Part shown: positions 33,593 through 46,400 of the stretch, one piece after another
How the letters are laid out: every line of letters starts with the position of its first letter
Position numbering within the stretch: position 1 is the stretch's first letter
NCBI RefSeq assembly: GCF_042242105.1
Contig: NC_092019.1
Coordinates: forward strand, 13,698,328-13,762,327
Direction of reading: 5' to 3'
Length of the DNA stretch: 64,000 nt
DNA from: Pempheris klunzingeri
Lineage: Eukaryota; Chordata; Actinopteri; Acropomatiformes; Pempheridae
Notes under the pieces: generated by a model
What the model saw: the letters and a program-made list of their open reading frames with translations, nothing else
The model's database searches: none
What the model was told of the DNA's origin: nothing
Position numbers and translations under genes: made by a program

Positions 33593-36500
33593 ATGTCCCG
33601 ATTAAGGCCCAGCAAATATGTGATGAATTAGTAGTTGTTTAAGTCCTAGAGCTACTTTTTTTTAAAGTATTGTTTTCACTGCTTGAATAGAGGTTCACCT
33701 GAGTACTGTGCATCTCCTTGACTACGTGTGCTATCGCCTTTTTGATTCAACTCTAAATTTTATTATGTGTGCTCTCAAATAGATGAAATAAGTATATTCG
33801 CTAAACTGTTTTTCCCTCTGTCCTTCTCCCTGACCTGCTCACACTGCCTGCGACCGACCATTCATTCTCCAATGTCATTCTACATGGATCTGATGTGAGT
33901 ATCAATCACCACTTAAGCTGTATAAAAGAATGCATTTGAGCTGCCTTTGAAGTAATAATCCTGATCCAGCCATTGAATGTTAGGGTTATTTTTAGGGTAT
34001 TGCACTGATGTTTTGAATACAGTGAATACAGAGTGATGATTATTTTCCCCTATCAAATACATACGTACAATTGAGTCCCCCTTAATGTACAACTATATGA
34101 TTCAAAGGTAATGCAGAGTAATTGTAATCAAACAATCCTGCTCTCAGCTGCAGAGAAGCATTTCATTTATATTAATGCAGTGAGTCATAGCTCATCAGTC
34201 TTTATAGAGACCATTAAATATTAATTCTTGATGACTTCTATTTGACGTGCCATCCCCTGGGATCTTTTTGCAGAGTTTGCAGACTCCGTATCTTCGGCAT
34301 GCATTTATTGGCTGTATGTGTGCCTGGTTCGAATGCTTTTCTGCCACAATTCTTTCTTTATTTGTGGGGGGAAATAATGGACTGCTATATCTGCTATATC
34401 TCAACCGTGGCTATTATTGTTTCCTGTCCCAGAAAAAAGACTTGTTTGGCATCCTTTTTAAAGTTATGAACAAGAGGTTGTGAAGGAATCCCAGTGAGAG
34501 CTGCGGTAGCTGAAATTATGGCACACTGCTGTTTTTGACCTGCTGCCGTCCACGTCAGACTAGTTTTGGGAGGGTGTGATCGTGTAACCCGAGGGATCTG
34601 GACGCAAACACATCTTTATCTCTCATGAACACATGCTCCCTGCAGATATAACAGCTCTACGTCAAGGTAGATTAGTGATGATGGGGATTCCCTGTCTCTC
34701 TCACAGCAAATAATCAATATTGAATTGGTGATTTGAAATTTCACCGTGGAGTTGTTTTTATAACAAGACTCAAAGTGCGTGTGTGCATGTTTATCCCCAG
34801 GTTGCATTATGTTTTGGGAAAACGTCAGTATAGAGGAGATATTAGAATAACAGCACAATGTTTAATATGTGTAGAGATTTTTAGGGAAATAAACATTTGG
34901 ACAGTTTTACTGCAGACCTGTCACACTGACTGTTCAATCAGCAACTAATGTAAAAAAAAAAAAAAAAAAATGTATTTACCACCATTTCTCCACCAGGTGG
35001 CAGTGTAAAATAAAAAAACATGGCCACTCACAGTAGCATTAGGTGATCTAACACAATGTAGCATGTACTCTGGCGTCCCAGGATGTCCACCAGGAGCTGT
35101 TCAACCAACTGTGAGCTCCAGGGTGCAGTGTCTTTTTAAGAGATCCCAGATGACATCCAAGTGCATGCATGTTAATAGAAGCAGTTGTGACTCACTGCTT
35201 TGCATTGTCTCTGGATGCAAATGTTTCATTAGCTGCACAAAACCCATGAGAAATGTTGTTGGAAAGTTGTCCTGTCCTATTCTCTGTATTAGGTTATATG
35301 ACAGGATGCTACAACGTAACATCCTGTCTCCTCCTGACTCCTTCTTTTTAAGACACATCGTACTGTGTAGCTTCAATCCACTAAGGTGCGTGCAGATTCA
35401 ACGCTGGCCTAAAACTAGAATGATTGGCAACATGTCGGCTGGCAGAAAGGCCCAGAAACATGGAACATTCCCGCTTCATGAATTCTTCATAACATAATGG
35501 TGCACCATGAATATTGATGTGCTGTTACCATCCATCCCGTTAGTGCTCTTGAGAGCCCAGATCCGGAGCACAAATAAAATCCCTGCAACCATGCCTCCAT
35601 CACATGCACTCAAAATTCATATTTAAAGCATTTTCAAAGCTGCACAAGTTGTTTTACATAAAATACGGGAGGCAAAGCGGCGGTGTTTGTGTGTGTGTGT
35701 GTGTGTGTGTGTGATGCATACCCAGATGCAGCATTGAGAGTCAAAGAGAGATGAACTGGGTGGAAGTGGTATGGGACATTATGTAATCACTGAGTGATGG
35801 AGCCAGATAGGGATAAAGATGTTCCAAATAAACATAACCCTCATGCCCTCAGCTGGAGCAGTGCTCTGCACCATTGTATGTGCGTGCGTGCTTGTGCTTT
35901 TGAGCAAATGAAGGAGAGCGACAGGGGAAACAGAAAGTGTGCGTCAGTGTTTTGGGTGTGTCTACTGTGCGAGTGGCTCGTCTCAGAGTCTGTGGCTCCA
36001 GTCTGTCACTGTCTCAGGGGACGGTGTGTCTGTGAGTGCCGCTCCTCTTCTCCTCCCCTCTCCGTTCTGTCTCTCCTCCCTCTCCTGGGTCCAGCTCAAC
36101 ACCTGCTCCTTGCAGTAGGCACAGGGCAGGGCAGGGGTTCCTAAGCAACTGAAGGCGACGCGAGCCTTACATATAGTCTTTGTTTCTCGCCCTCGCTCCT
36201 CTTCTATTATCCCTCTGACTTGCTCATTCCATCCCAAACTAAAGCAGAGGAATTAGAGATGAACTAAATGCCAAAGTACCCTCTGCTCGTACCCAGCTGG
36301 GATTTGTCGGATTCTTCCTGTTAATATGTTAAAGTAAATGTTTAACGGCGGTTTGTTTGCTGTAGTGTTACTGATATGCCATCGCTGTGTTCAGTGATCA
36401 AAGTCTAAAAAAAAAGAGATGATTGACTGTCACTGTACTGGAGAGAAATTTTCTGTTTCTGTTTGATGTCTCTGTTGCTCCTCCTTACCTCCTTTTGCAC

Positions 36501-37289
36501 TCCATGACAAGATTTACAGACTCGGCATTGCAAATAAATTGACTAGAAACTCATGTGGCTGTGCATGAACCTGCCTCTGTGAGGCAAACGTGATGGTTCC
36601 TATACCCCGCATGGCTGTGAGAATAATGAACCCCTTTACATCCCCCCTTCTGCCTATGAGCCGTATGGCCCTAATGGGGTCAGGCAGATGGGTGGGGACC
36701 ATGCAGGGGTCCATGAAGACAGCTTGTGTGTATGTGTGTGTGTGTGTGTACATCATCAGAAGCACATGTGGATGCTGGTTTATTGAAGATAAGATGGTAG
36801 CGGGTGGGCCATTACATTCCAAGTTGGTACTTTTTTTTTTTTTTTTTTTTTGAAACTGTGCCTCCTTTAGTGTCTCGCCAATTGGCTCAAGGTTGCAGTC
36901 CTGACACCCACATACTGTGCGGATGAATGCACCACGTTGGTGCCTGAACAGACAGGGCAAGCCCCTCTGCCACCTCCTGTTTCTGGACATTGTACTGTGT
37001 TAATGATTGCTCTCTTTGGCCTTACTCCATGCCTTTTGGGGATTGCTGCAAGGAGGCTTTGTAGAGGAGTTGAATTAAAACGTGACAGTGTAAATACCCT
37101 CTTTTAGAAGCATAAATCTGGACTAATACTAGTATAAATCTGTTGGTCACCAGCAGATTTTAACACCCATTTAGATTAGTGTTTTTTTTTTTTTTTTTTT
37201 ACACTGCTGCAGTATTTTCACATTTTCATTCTTACATTTTAATGTAGCTTTGTAATAATCTAATCCACATTGTATGAAAGTTATGTGCA

Positions 37290-37517
37290 TCTCCACCTCG
37301 GCATGCGGTGTTGGAGGCGTGCTGATCGGAGCTCAGTTGGTCAACTCCAGTCCAAGCCTCAGAGTGAGACTCCTCCCCTTTACGAGCATCGGACACCTTT
37401 CAGCACAACAAAGCATGTGTCGCTCCGCAACATTGTTTCTCCTGTGAACGTGCCGAATATAGGATTTTGTCGGATTTTGTGCCGTTTGCGTCCCCATTGA
37501 TGCTGATCCTAGAGTAG
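37290..37517 (+). promoter_or_regulatory. candidate alternative first exon and promoter of epb41 (b)
   Basis: This CG-containing stretch ends in AGAGTAG|GTAAGCC, a near-perfect donor at 37518. Like the segment at 32925 it lacks a long reading frame and could be an untranslated first exon splicing to 43457. Support is weak. Confidence 0.3.
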
Positions 37518-39780
37518 GTAAGCCACATTTGAGATGTATGCTCCTCGGGCGGTGGGGATGAGTTAGTGTTTATTTGTTTTGTTGTACATTGGGCGCCATT
37601 TTCATACACAGATTGTTTAAATACCCTGGCACGCCGGCCCGATGCAGCCTATAGTCTAATGATGAGGGTTTTTTTTTTTGCGGTTTGATCGAGGGGAAGA
37701 AAAAAAAAAAAGTTGGAAATGAAAGTCGTGTGTGGGGACATTACCATGCGACATTTAAAGGATCATTTGTTAAGGCAAATTAAAATTCTCCTGCCTGATT
37801 AAAATAGCCTCCCAACATCCCTATTTAAACGGTCCGTGTTAACGGAGGCGGCGGTGTGTTTTCTACATGTGTGAGTTGTTCGTGTAAAATGAATGGGCTG
37901 AAAGAGAGCGCACAGTTTGTGCTTATTAGGGAAACTTACACTTAAGTGTCAGCTTGTTTTTGTATGAAGACTAATACGCAATAGGCTATATTTTGAAGTA
38001 ACGTGATGGTTAATTAAATCTAGTAATTGATGACCATATGGGGAAAATTGAATGAATTTCCTGTTAAAGCTTAATGCTTTCTGCTTTACATGAAGTACAG
38101 CATAGAGGTCTGATAATATTCACTGTGAAGGCGACATGATTGCCATATTTTGTCCCTTAAATCACTCATATGTTGAAAGGCTCCTTACTGATTGTACAGA
38201 TTGTGCCTCTTTATGTCTCAGATGCTTCTCTGTTGAGTGTGTTCAAGCCGTTTCCAACATTGTGTCTGCTCAGATCTTCTGGTGTTGTTTTTTTTTTTTT
38301 AATGCCGTTTCAGAGATGGCATTGCTTTTGGATTTCATTTTCTGCATGACATGACTTGTTTTTGTGCGGGTTAAAAATATCCATCCTCACTGGAGGGTGG
38401 CGTACATGAATGTGAGTGTGTTCCCTGAGTGCGCACACCTCTGTACTACCCATAACACCTTTAAAAGAAACTCATCCAATAAGCCTCATCTCCATTGATG
38501 ATACCATAGGATATATATAGTCTGGTAATCTTTTATGAAGCGCTGCAGATATGGCGCTGGGTGGATGAGGGAGAGACGGAGGCGGTGGTAATGCAAGGAG
38601 GACTGGCGAGTGCTGGCCTGAGCGACAGAAGTAAACGCAGAGGTTAAAAAATGACAGAGATAAGACCAGGGTGCTGGGGGTCCCCTGTACTGCTGAATCA
38701 GCAGGGTTGTGAACACAGAGCTGCTGAAGTGATGCTGAAGGATGTTTCTGGCTCTGCTGTGTGAGAGTGAGGTCACCCAGGTCCCAGAAGAGCTTGCTGG
38801 TGTTAATCCTCTTTTGGGAGTTATGATGCATTCGTGCAGTTAGACTACTACTCTGTTGTGTGAGCATTACTAACCAGCGAACAGACGCCACTTACGGAGT
38901 CTTTGCACTTTTCTCCATGTCTGTGGATGTGGCTGGTCTCAAGAGAGAGAAAATGGGCAGAACCTTTTACACAAATAATGACGCAAAGCATCTAATAGTA
39001 AATCGAGTTCACAACGCAGAACTGCTTTTAAATCATTGAACTCATGACTCCTTCTGTGGAAACACAGGTCTGGTTTGTGTGTGTCCAACATTAAAAAAAG
39101 AACACTTCTCATAATGTGCGCTAATGTATAGATCTACTGTTCTTTCAATGGGCTTTGGCTGAGGTGATGTTGGAAATGGATTCTGAATTGCTTTCAGGGC
39201 AACCACAGTAAATCAATCAGACTACTTCATTCTTTTCCCATGTCGGTTCATGTTACAGCATCAGACTCGCAGACCATCTGTGTGTATTGATTAGTTCAGA
39301 CCTGAGTTCGGGATATGGTTACACAGAGGATTAAGCTAAAATAAACCTTTGTAGTCCAATATCTTTGCGTTGAGCACACACAAAAGAGAGATGTTGTCAC
39401 AGAATCCATTATTATGTGCTTGATTCAAACTTTGATCACATCTTTAATTACTTGCAAGAGTGCATAAGTGGCTCCATGATCTTGAAAGCATGCAGTATTC
39501 ATTTACAGTTTAGGAACGTACTTGTGTGCGCTACAATGACTCTAGATTTTACAGATTATAGATATTGAACATATGAACAGTTTAGCCAGGCACATGTTGG
39601 CGTGTATGTTGGCATGTGTGTCTGTGTTTACTCAGAGAGGTTAATATGAGCCACCATGCGGCCACAGGACTGATATCTTGGCCTTCCTTTAATTTCTGTT
39701 GATTTTCAGCCAGGTAGGCGGGGCTACACATAAAACCATGAATCAGCACAGCAGATCGCCACTGTGCTTCTGGCAGCTTT

Positions 39781-39845
39781 TCTCTCTCTCTCCCACACAC
39801 ACATTGACACATGGAGATGCACGCCGACCGAGAGACAGGCGGGGG

Positions 39846-39873
<28 letters not shown>
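39781..39873 (+). repeat. pyrimidine stretch and GA microsatellite
   Basis: CTCTCTCTC at 39781-39790 and GAGA repeats at 39849-39873 can pair with each other as a potential hairpin. Simple repeats only. Confidence 0.75.
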
Positions 39874-39883
<10 letters not shown>

Positions 39884-42800
39884 ATCAGAGTGGGGTGAGA
39901 CAGTGAGATAGATGCTGTAGGCAGGTAGATAGATGGAGATAATCTCACTTGGTCACTTGGGGGCTGATTAACTCTAAACTCCTTCTAATTCCTTAAGCCT
40001 ACTCTCAGCACCCAGGAAACATGCTTTCTTTTTGTCCTAGTGTTCCTACAGGGTAACACTGTGGTGGAACTTGCGGTGTTGTTAAGGGAAGAGCGGTGAA
40101 CTCTTTCAAAACAAATGAAATCTCTCTCTGTCGTCTTAAAAACTGTGCTATGTATGTAGTACCGACTTGAGCGCATTCGTGGCTGTACACTCATGTATGC
40201 ACATGTGCAAATGCGTGTTGTGTGCAGTGTGCTGAGAACAGAAATAGATGTGAGCCTGTTTGTAAAGGCTAACTAATGAGTCTCTGCATCCTGAGCGCAT
40301 GCAGCTATTTATATACTATACCTCCTCCTCCTTCTCTGCAGGCTCTTCCCCATTCAGCCCTCTCATCTCATTTCATCACACATATACACACACACACACA
40401 ATAACACGCTCAGCAGCAGCACTGCAGCATCACTGGCAAATCCAATGATGGCTTTGGTATCTAGACACATTCTTGAAAATATGTTTTTCAAACTGGAGAA
40501 TTAATGGGGAATTAGAGTGAGTTTTGGCGTCAGTAGTAGTTAAGTCATCTGTTTAGAATCAATTCAAATTTTTTTGCATAAAAAAAAGATCTCACAATGT
40601 TAGTATTGCTTAAATCTAAGTGTAAAAAATAATGATCTTCTACAAAAATGCAAGTCTTTCGAACTACTAAAGCCAAGTAAAATGAGACCTGTTCTTTATG
40701 TGAAATCCACTGAGTCAGCTCAAATTTCAAATTATCTTCCTGTGGGGACATTAAATTCAATTTAAAGTCACAAAAACCCTAAATCACACCCTGTTTCAAC
40801 CCCAGCCCTGACATTTGCACCTGATCCAGCATCTCTTTACTAGCTCAGTGTAGCTAGAGGGTGGCCTACTTCATCTATAATTTAGCTCATTAAAGACACT
40901 AATTATGTAGGATTGAGGGCAGTTTTTCTTTTTACAGTACAGCAATATTTCATCTAATTATCCCCACACCAAAAAGAAATCTGCCTCCTATTATGAGAGC
41001 TTGATGCTCTATTGAAGGATCCTGTGATGTGGCTGCCACTGTCTCAATCAGTCATGATGCATGTTAGTCCTGCTCAGCTGGCTGATAGCAGAGATGTCAG
41101 ATAGGCAACACAAAATGGAGGAGGCAGCAGACACAAGCTCAGCTGGTCCATTAGGAGCATGTCTGTTTCCTGACAATCACAATTGAGATGACAGAGCATT
41201 AAAAGACCCAGAGGAGCCCATGAGCATTGATGCATACCAGTGTGTGTGTGTGTGCGTGCATGCGCGTGTGTGTGTGGTGACCTAGGGAATAGGCCCATGG
41301 GGGGTCTTGTGGGGGGAAGGGTAGGCAGGATTAGTTATAGTGTGCAGCACAGTTATTGGTCACTGGACACAAACAATGGGAGGGCTAAAGAGGATTTGGT
41401 TTGTGTGCGTACCCCCTCCTCCTCTCCTGCTGTCCTGTAGTGCCAGTAGGAAGTATATGGTATAGAGGGCTGGCTGCACCCTTTGGGGCGGCCCTGTACA
41501 TCTGGAAGATTGGCCTGCCTGTCTGTCTGCCTGCCTGCCTGTCTAGCATTTCCCCTCCCCCACTCCATACGAGACTTGAACTACATATGGAAGAGACAAA
41601 CGCAGCCATATTAGTCACCAATTAGACGAGGCTTACCCTAGACAGGATGCAAATCAGTCTCATCACAGACAAAAATTGATTGTGATGCAAGCGTCTGTAA
41701 CTGATAGATCTCGCTTAGGAGAGGTGGAGCGTGATTGCATAATACCTGTGGTGTATTTTAGTCAGTTGTGTGACTTAATCAGCTGGTTAGAAGTTTCTAA
41801 ATATACCAGATCTGTTCTCTCGCTGCCCTGCCAGTGCATCAAAGTCGTGTTCATGAATCTCCAAGACTCTTGTACAGTTTCTGTTGTACTGCTGTCATAA
41901 TTGTGAATCACATCATTGTAGGATAAGCAGTTGAAGCAAGCATACTTGCAATGTTACATATTGACAACAGTCTGGGTATCTTCCATAATCTCTGAACAGT
42001 CAGGTTCAAAAGGACAGACTGTTGCATATTTGGAAAGTTTAAAAAATGCATTAACCATAAATTGGCTGACATACATTTTTCCAATTATGACCCCTTAAAC
42101 ATGTTTATTAAATCATTGTGACCAGCATGTAAATAAAAATCAGTATTTCTGCTCTGCAAACTCTTGTTACTTATTATCTATTATATATCGGCCTGTTCAA
42201 ATTAACCTTTTAGGCTCTAATGCATATAAGTTCAGATATTGTAAATTGTTTGTGAAATCAGTTTAGAAACTGCAGTAAAATAGCCAGACAGAAATGTCTG
42301 TTTTTGGCTAATCCAGCAATTTAAATACAGACAAATTACAATTCTTCATCATACCTATGTAAAAAGCAAAAAAAAAAATATCGCCTTAAAGCAGTCCTGC
42401 TCATTGGTTTCCATCATTGGTGATTGATTGCTTCATATCATCTCATGATATATCTCGTCATATGGCCTGGTCACAGTGCCTTAGATGACCTGTGCAGGAT
42501 GGGCTTGTGTGAGATGAAGAGCCAGGCGTGCTTGGCGAGGATGATGCAGGCCGTGCTAATATGAAGCTCCAGAGCAGAATGCCTCCTTTGTGTCAGTGAG
42601 ATTTAATGAGTCTGTGATAGGCAGTGTTGTGAGTTCACCCTCAAAAATCCATGTAGACGCAGACACACTTTTAAACAAGGAGGGCTATTGTGTGATGGAG
42701 TTATGTTTGTGTATGTGTGTGCATGTGTTTGTGTGTATGTGTACATGAGTAAGGAAATAATCTGGGTGGCAGTTGACTTAAAGTTTATTGAAATAAGTCT

Positions 42801-43456
42801 CATTTGCCTTTTGGAGTAGGCAACAAACAATAGCTTAAAACAGCATTGTAAATTACTTATTGTAAAAATTGCTAGTGGTAAATTGCTCTTGATTAGAACA
42901 TCAGATAAATGATAAAATGTTAAGTGAGAATAATTAAGCATGCTTCAATATTATTTGCATGATAAAATATAATATTTTCTGTTATATCATCACTATTTAT
43001 TGAGAAATATATTTTTTTAAAGTAGATTTTGCATATTTTGTTCATATTGTTTGGTTGTTTTGTCCCACCAGCAGTAACACAGTCATATAAAACAGAAAAA
43101 ACAGCAATTTTAAGAATCTAGAACCATTTTCTCTTGAAAATTAGTCAAATAAAAGTAAACCACTATAATATGTAGTTGTTTATCATACATGAAACACGTG
43201 AAAATACACATGAAAATAAGTGATTTAAACAACACCACACATTACTTACTTTATCAGTGTAGTACAGTCCATGTACTAAATTGGCTTGCCATTCATAGCA
43301 AAGCGTAAGTGTAATGTTTCCCACAGACAGGCTAATAGTCCACTGCTCCTAATCTTGTTTGTTGTGTTCCAAGTATAGCCGTGCTGTGCACTGTCACACT
43401 CTGTACAGCACCGTGACCTTTCTCCATCTCTGACTCCCTTCTGTTCTCCTTCCCAG

Positions 43457-46400
43457 TGGCTACCATGACAACAGAGGCAAGTGCAGTGAGCGAGGCGGAC
43501 ACTGAGGGCAAGCAGAAGGCCAGTGGCGCCGAGCCCGAACCAGAACCGGAGAACAAGAAGAAACCACAGGCGGCAGCGTCCGAGCCGGAGGGGGAGAAGT
43601 CGAGCAAGAAGGCCCAGGAGCAGGCGTCTGAGCCTGGGCCGGCTGATGTAGCCACCTCCCCTGAGGAGGAGCAGCTCAAGCCTCGTACCCGGACCTCTGC
43701 TGGCAAAGGCCTCTCTCGCCTCTTCTCCTCTTTCCTCAAACGCCGTTCACAGTGCTCTGAGGGAGAGGGGTTTGAGGTAGAGAAGGCCAGAGAGGAAAAA
43801 GCAGACAAAGCCAGAGAGGAAAAGGCAGATAAAGCCAAAGAGGAAAAAGCTGGCAAGGCAGAAGAGGAGCAGGAGGAAGAGGTGAAAAGTGAAGAGAAGG
43901 AGGCTAAAGCAGAGGAGGAAAAATCAGAGGTAAAAGAGGTGAAAAAGACAGAAGACAAAGTAGAACAAAAAGAGGAGAAAAAGAAAGAGGAGGAAAAGGT
44001 GGAGAAGAAGGGTAGTAAAAAGAAAAAGAAAGAAGCCAAGAAGAAAGCTGAGAAAAAGGATGAGGAGAAAGTAAAAAACGACGAGGAGAATAAAGAAGAG
44101 GAAAAGGTGAAAAAGAAAGAGGAGCAACAGGAGGAGGAGAAAGCACAGGAGAGTGTAGAAAAGGAGGAGGAAAAACTAGAGAAAAAAGAAGAAAAGAAGG
44201 AGACTGCTGAGGTTAAAGACAAGGGGGCAGAAGCTACAAAGAAGGAGAGCAAAGAGGAGGAGAACATCGACAAAAAGGTAGCAAAGAAAAAAGAGAAGGA
44301 GGAAAAGATAAAGAAGAAGGAAGAGGAAAAAGCAAAGAGGAAAGCAGAGGAAGACGAAAGGGTAAAGAAGAGAGAAGAAGAGAAGGCAAAGAAGAAAGAG
44401 GAGGAAAAGGCACGAGAGGCAGAAAAAGCAAAGAAGAAAGAAGAGGAAAAGGCGAAAAAGAAAGAGGAGGAGAAACCAAAGGAGGAATCAAAAAAGAAAG
44501 AAGAGGAAAAGGAGAAAGTTGAGGTAAAGAAGAAAGAGAAGGAGGAGGATAAGACAGAAGAAAAGCAAAAGAAGGAAGAGGAAAAAGGGAAGAAAAAAGA
44601 GAAGGGAAAGAATAAAGGAAAGAAGGAGGAGAAAGAAGTGAAAGGGCCGAGTGAGGAGCAGGTGAAAGCACCAATCGCTGCTCCAGAGCCTGAGCTTAAA
44701 ACTGAGCCAGACACCGAACAGGCTCCTGATCAGCACTCCATAAGCAGCGCAGAGACGCAGGTGAGTGTCACACTGATAAGTAAATACTAAAAACTCTAGA
44801 TGTAGAATAAGATTAACAGTAACACATCTACATTTTTGGAAATTCTACTCATTTGCTTTCTTGATGAGAAGATCGATGCCGCTCTCATATCTGTCTGTTC
44901 ATAGAAGACAGCAGTCAGGAGCCAATTAGCTTAGCTTAGCACAAAGACTGGAAGCAAGGAGAAATGGGTAGCCGGAGTTTGTCCAAAGTTGAGAAAAACA
45001 ATCGTTAATTGTACGGATTATACAAGGGAGGCATGGCATGTTAATTAGTGCTGGCAGACAGATTGTGTTATCTGTTTATGCCTTCATCCAGTTTTTTTTT
45101 TTTTTATTTAAAGTTTCATTTAACCAGCTGCTGGTTGTAGCATTATATTTAACACACAGATATGAGAGTGCTATCAGTATATGATAGTGCTAAGAAAGTA
45201 AATATGCACGTTTCCTAAAACATCAAACTTTTTCCTTTTTAATGAAGGTTAAAAGATAAAGGTTCAAGAAACAGAAATCTCAAACCTTACTGCAGATAAA
45301 GGTCAAAAAAGGAGCTCTCCTGTATACAAATTCTTGCTGCAGATTGGACTTGAGTAGAGGAACACATGTTCTTTTTCCTCCTAATGAATTTTTTATGATG
45401 TGGACAGCTTGGTCAGCGAAAGTAACTGTTCTGGTTTAAGCTGAAAGCTTGGTCTAAAGCAAAAACTACCCCTGCTGGTCTGAACCACAGATAGCATGTG
45501 AAAATATTTGCTGTTTACAAAAATCTGTAGTTCTAATAATTATAGAGCTGTCATAATTAGTAATATAAAGTACATTGTGTCCTCCCGCATTCTTTTCATC
45601 TGTATTTGACACACAAATGTCTTGTGTTGACTCTACCAGCCAGCTCAAGAGGAACACAAGGAGGAAGCTGAGATAAAGAAGGAGCCTGAAGTAGTGGAAG
45701 AAGCGAAGAAGGAGGGCAAAGAGAAAAAAGAGGAAGAGCCAGCAGAAAAGAAGAAAGAAGCCAAAGGAGGGGTGAAGGCAAAGGAGGAGGCGAAGAAGGA
45801 GAAGCCTGTAAAAGAAAAGAAGACTGAGAAGACGGCAGAAGAAGCTAAAGGCTCCAAACGGCAGAAAACCATGCAGTGCAAAGTCACCTTACTGGATGAC
45901 ACTCAGTTTGAGTGTGAGCTTGATGTAAGAGACCTCTCAAATGACAGCGTCAGAGTGGCTTCACTCCTGCTGAATATCAACATGATTTAACACCCCTCTT
46001 CCTCTGTATGTCGTGTGTCTCTCTTTCTCATGTAGAAACACGCTAAAGGCCAAGAACTTTTAATGAAGGTGTGTGACCATGTCAACCTGCTGGAGAAAGA
46101 TTACTTTGGCCTCGCTAACTGGGAAACACCAACCAACAAGGTAGACTGTTTTTTCTACTCCTGCATTGTCAGTTTCCCTGCAAAGTATAACCAGATATCT
46201 ACGGGAAATCGGCTGTGAGCAGTTGGTTATTTTTTTTTTTCCCTCTTTTTTTCCGCAGACATGGTTGGAAACCACCAAAGAGATCCGGAAACAGGTTTCA
46301 GGTGCCGTATATGAGTTTACATTCAACGTGAAGTTCTACCCTCCTGATCCAGCACAGCTCACTGAAGACCTCACCAGGTAAAGGCCTCCGGTGTTAAAGG

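Larger units (their letters stand above)
31092..43456. other. gene-poor region upstream of the first recognised epb41 coding exon
   Basis: About 12 kb in which I see no protein that makes sense on either strand. All open stretches are short, and several are produced by microsatellites. Simple repeats include AC at 32407-32446, GAT at 33564-33592, GT at 35689-35713, GA at 39849-39873 and TG at 41240-41276, plus A or T runs near 34951, 36831 and 37183. The two candidate untranslated exons listed separately suggest the space is the 5' region and first introns of epb41, which in mammals has several distant alternative first exons. Confidence 0.5.

Noticed and set aside
35794-36990. Several open stretches of 80-160 codons in the upstream desert
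   Set aside because: Codon content is unlike the real exons, they are interrupted by T runs and TG arrays, and no family motif is visible.
43332-44714. 460-codon open frame on the minus strand, Ser/Phe-rich
   Set aside because: It is the exact antisense of the purine-rich K/E exon of epb41; low-complexity GA-rich DNA stays open on the other strand. No splice or protein family logic supports it.
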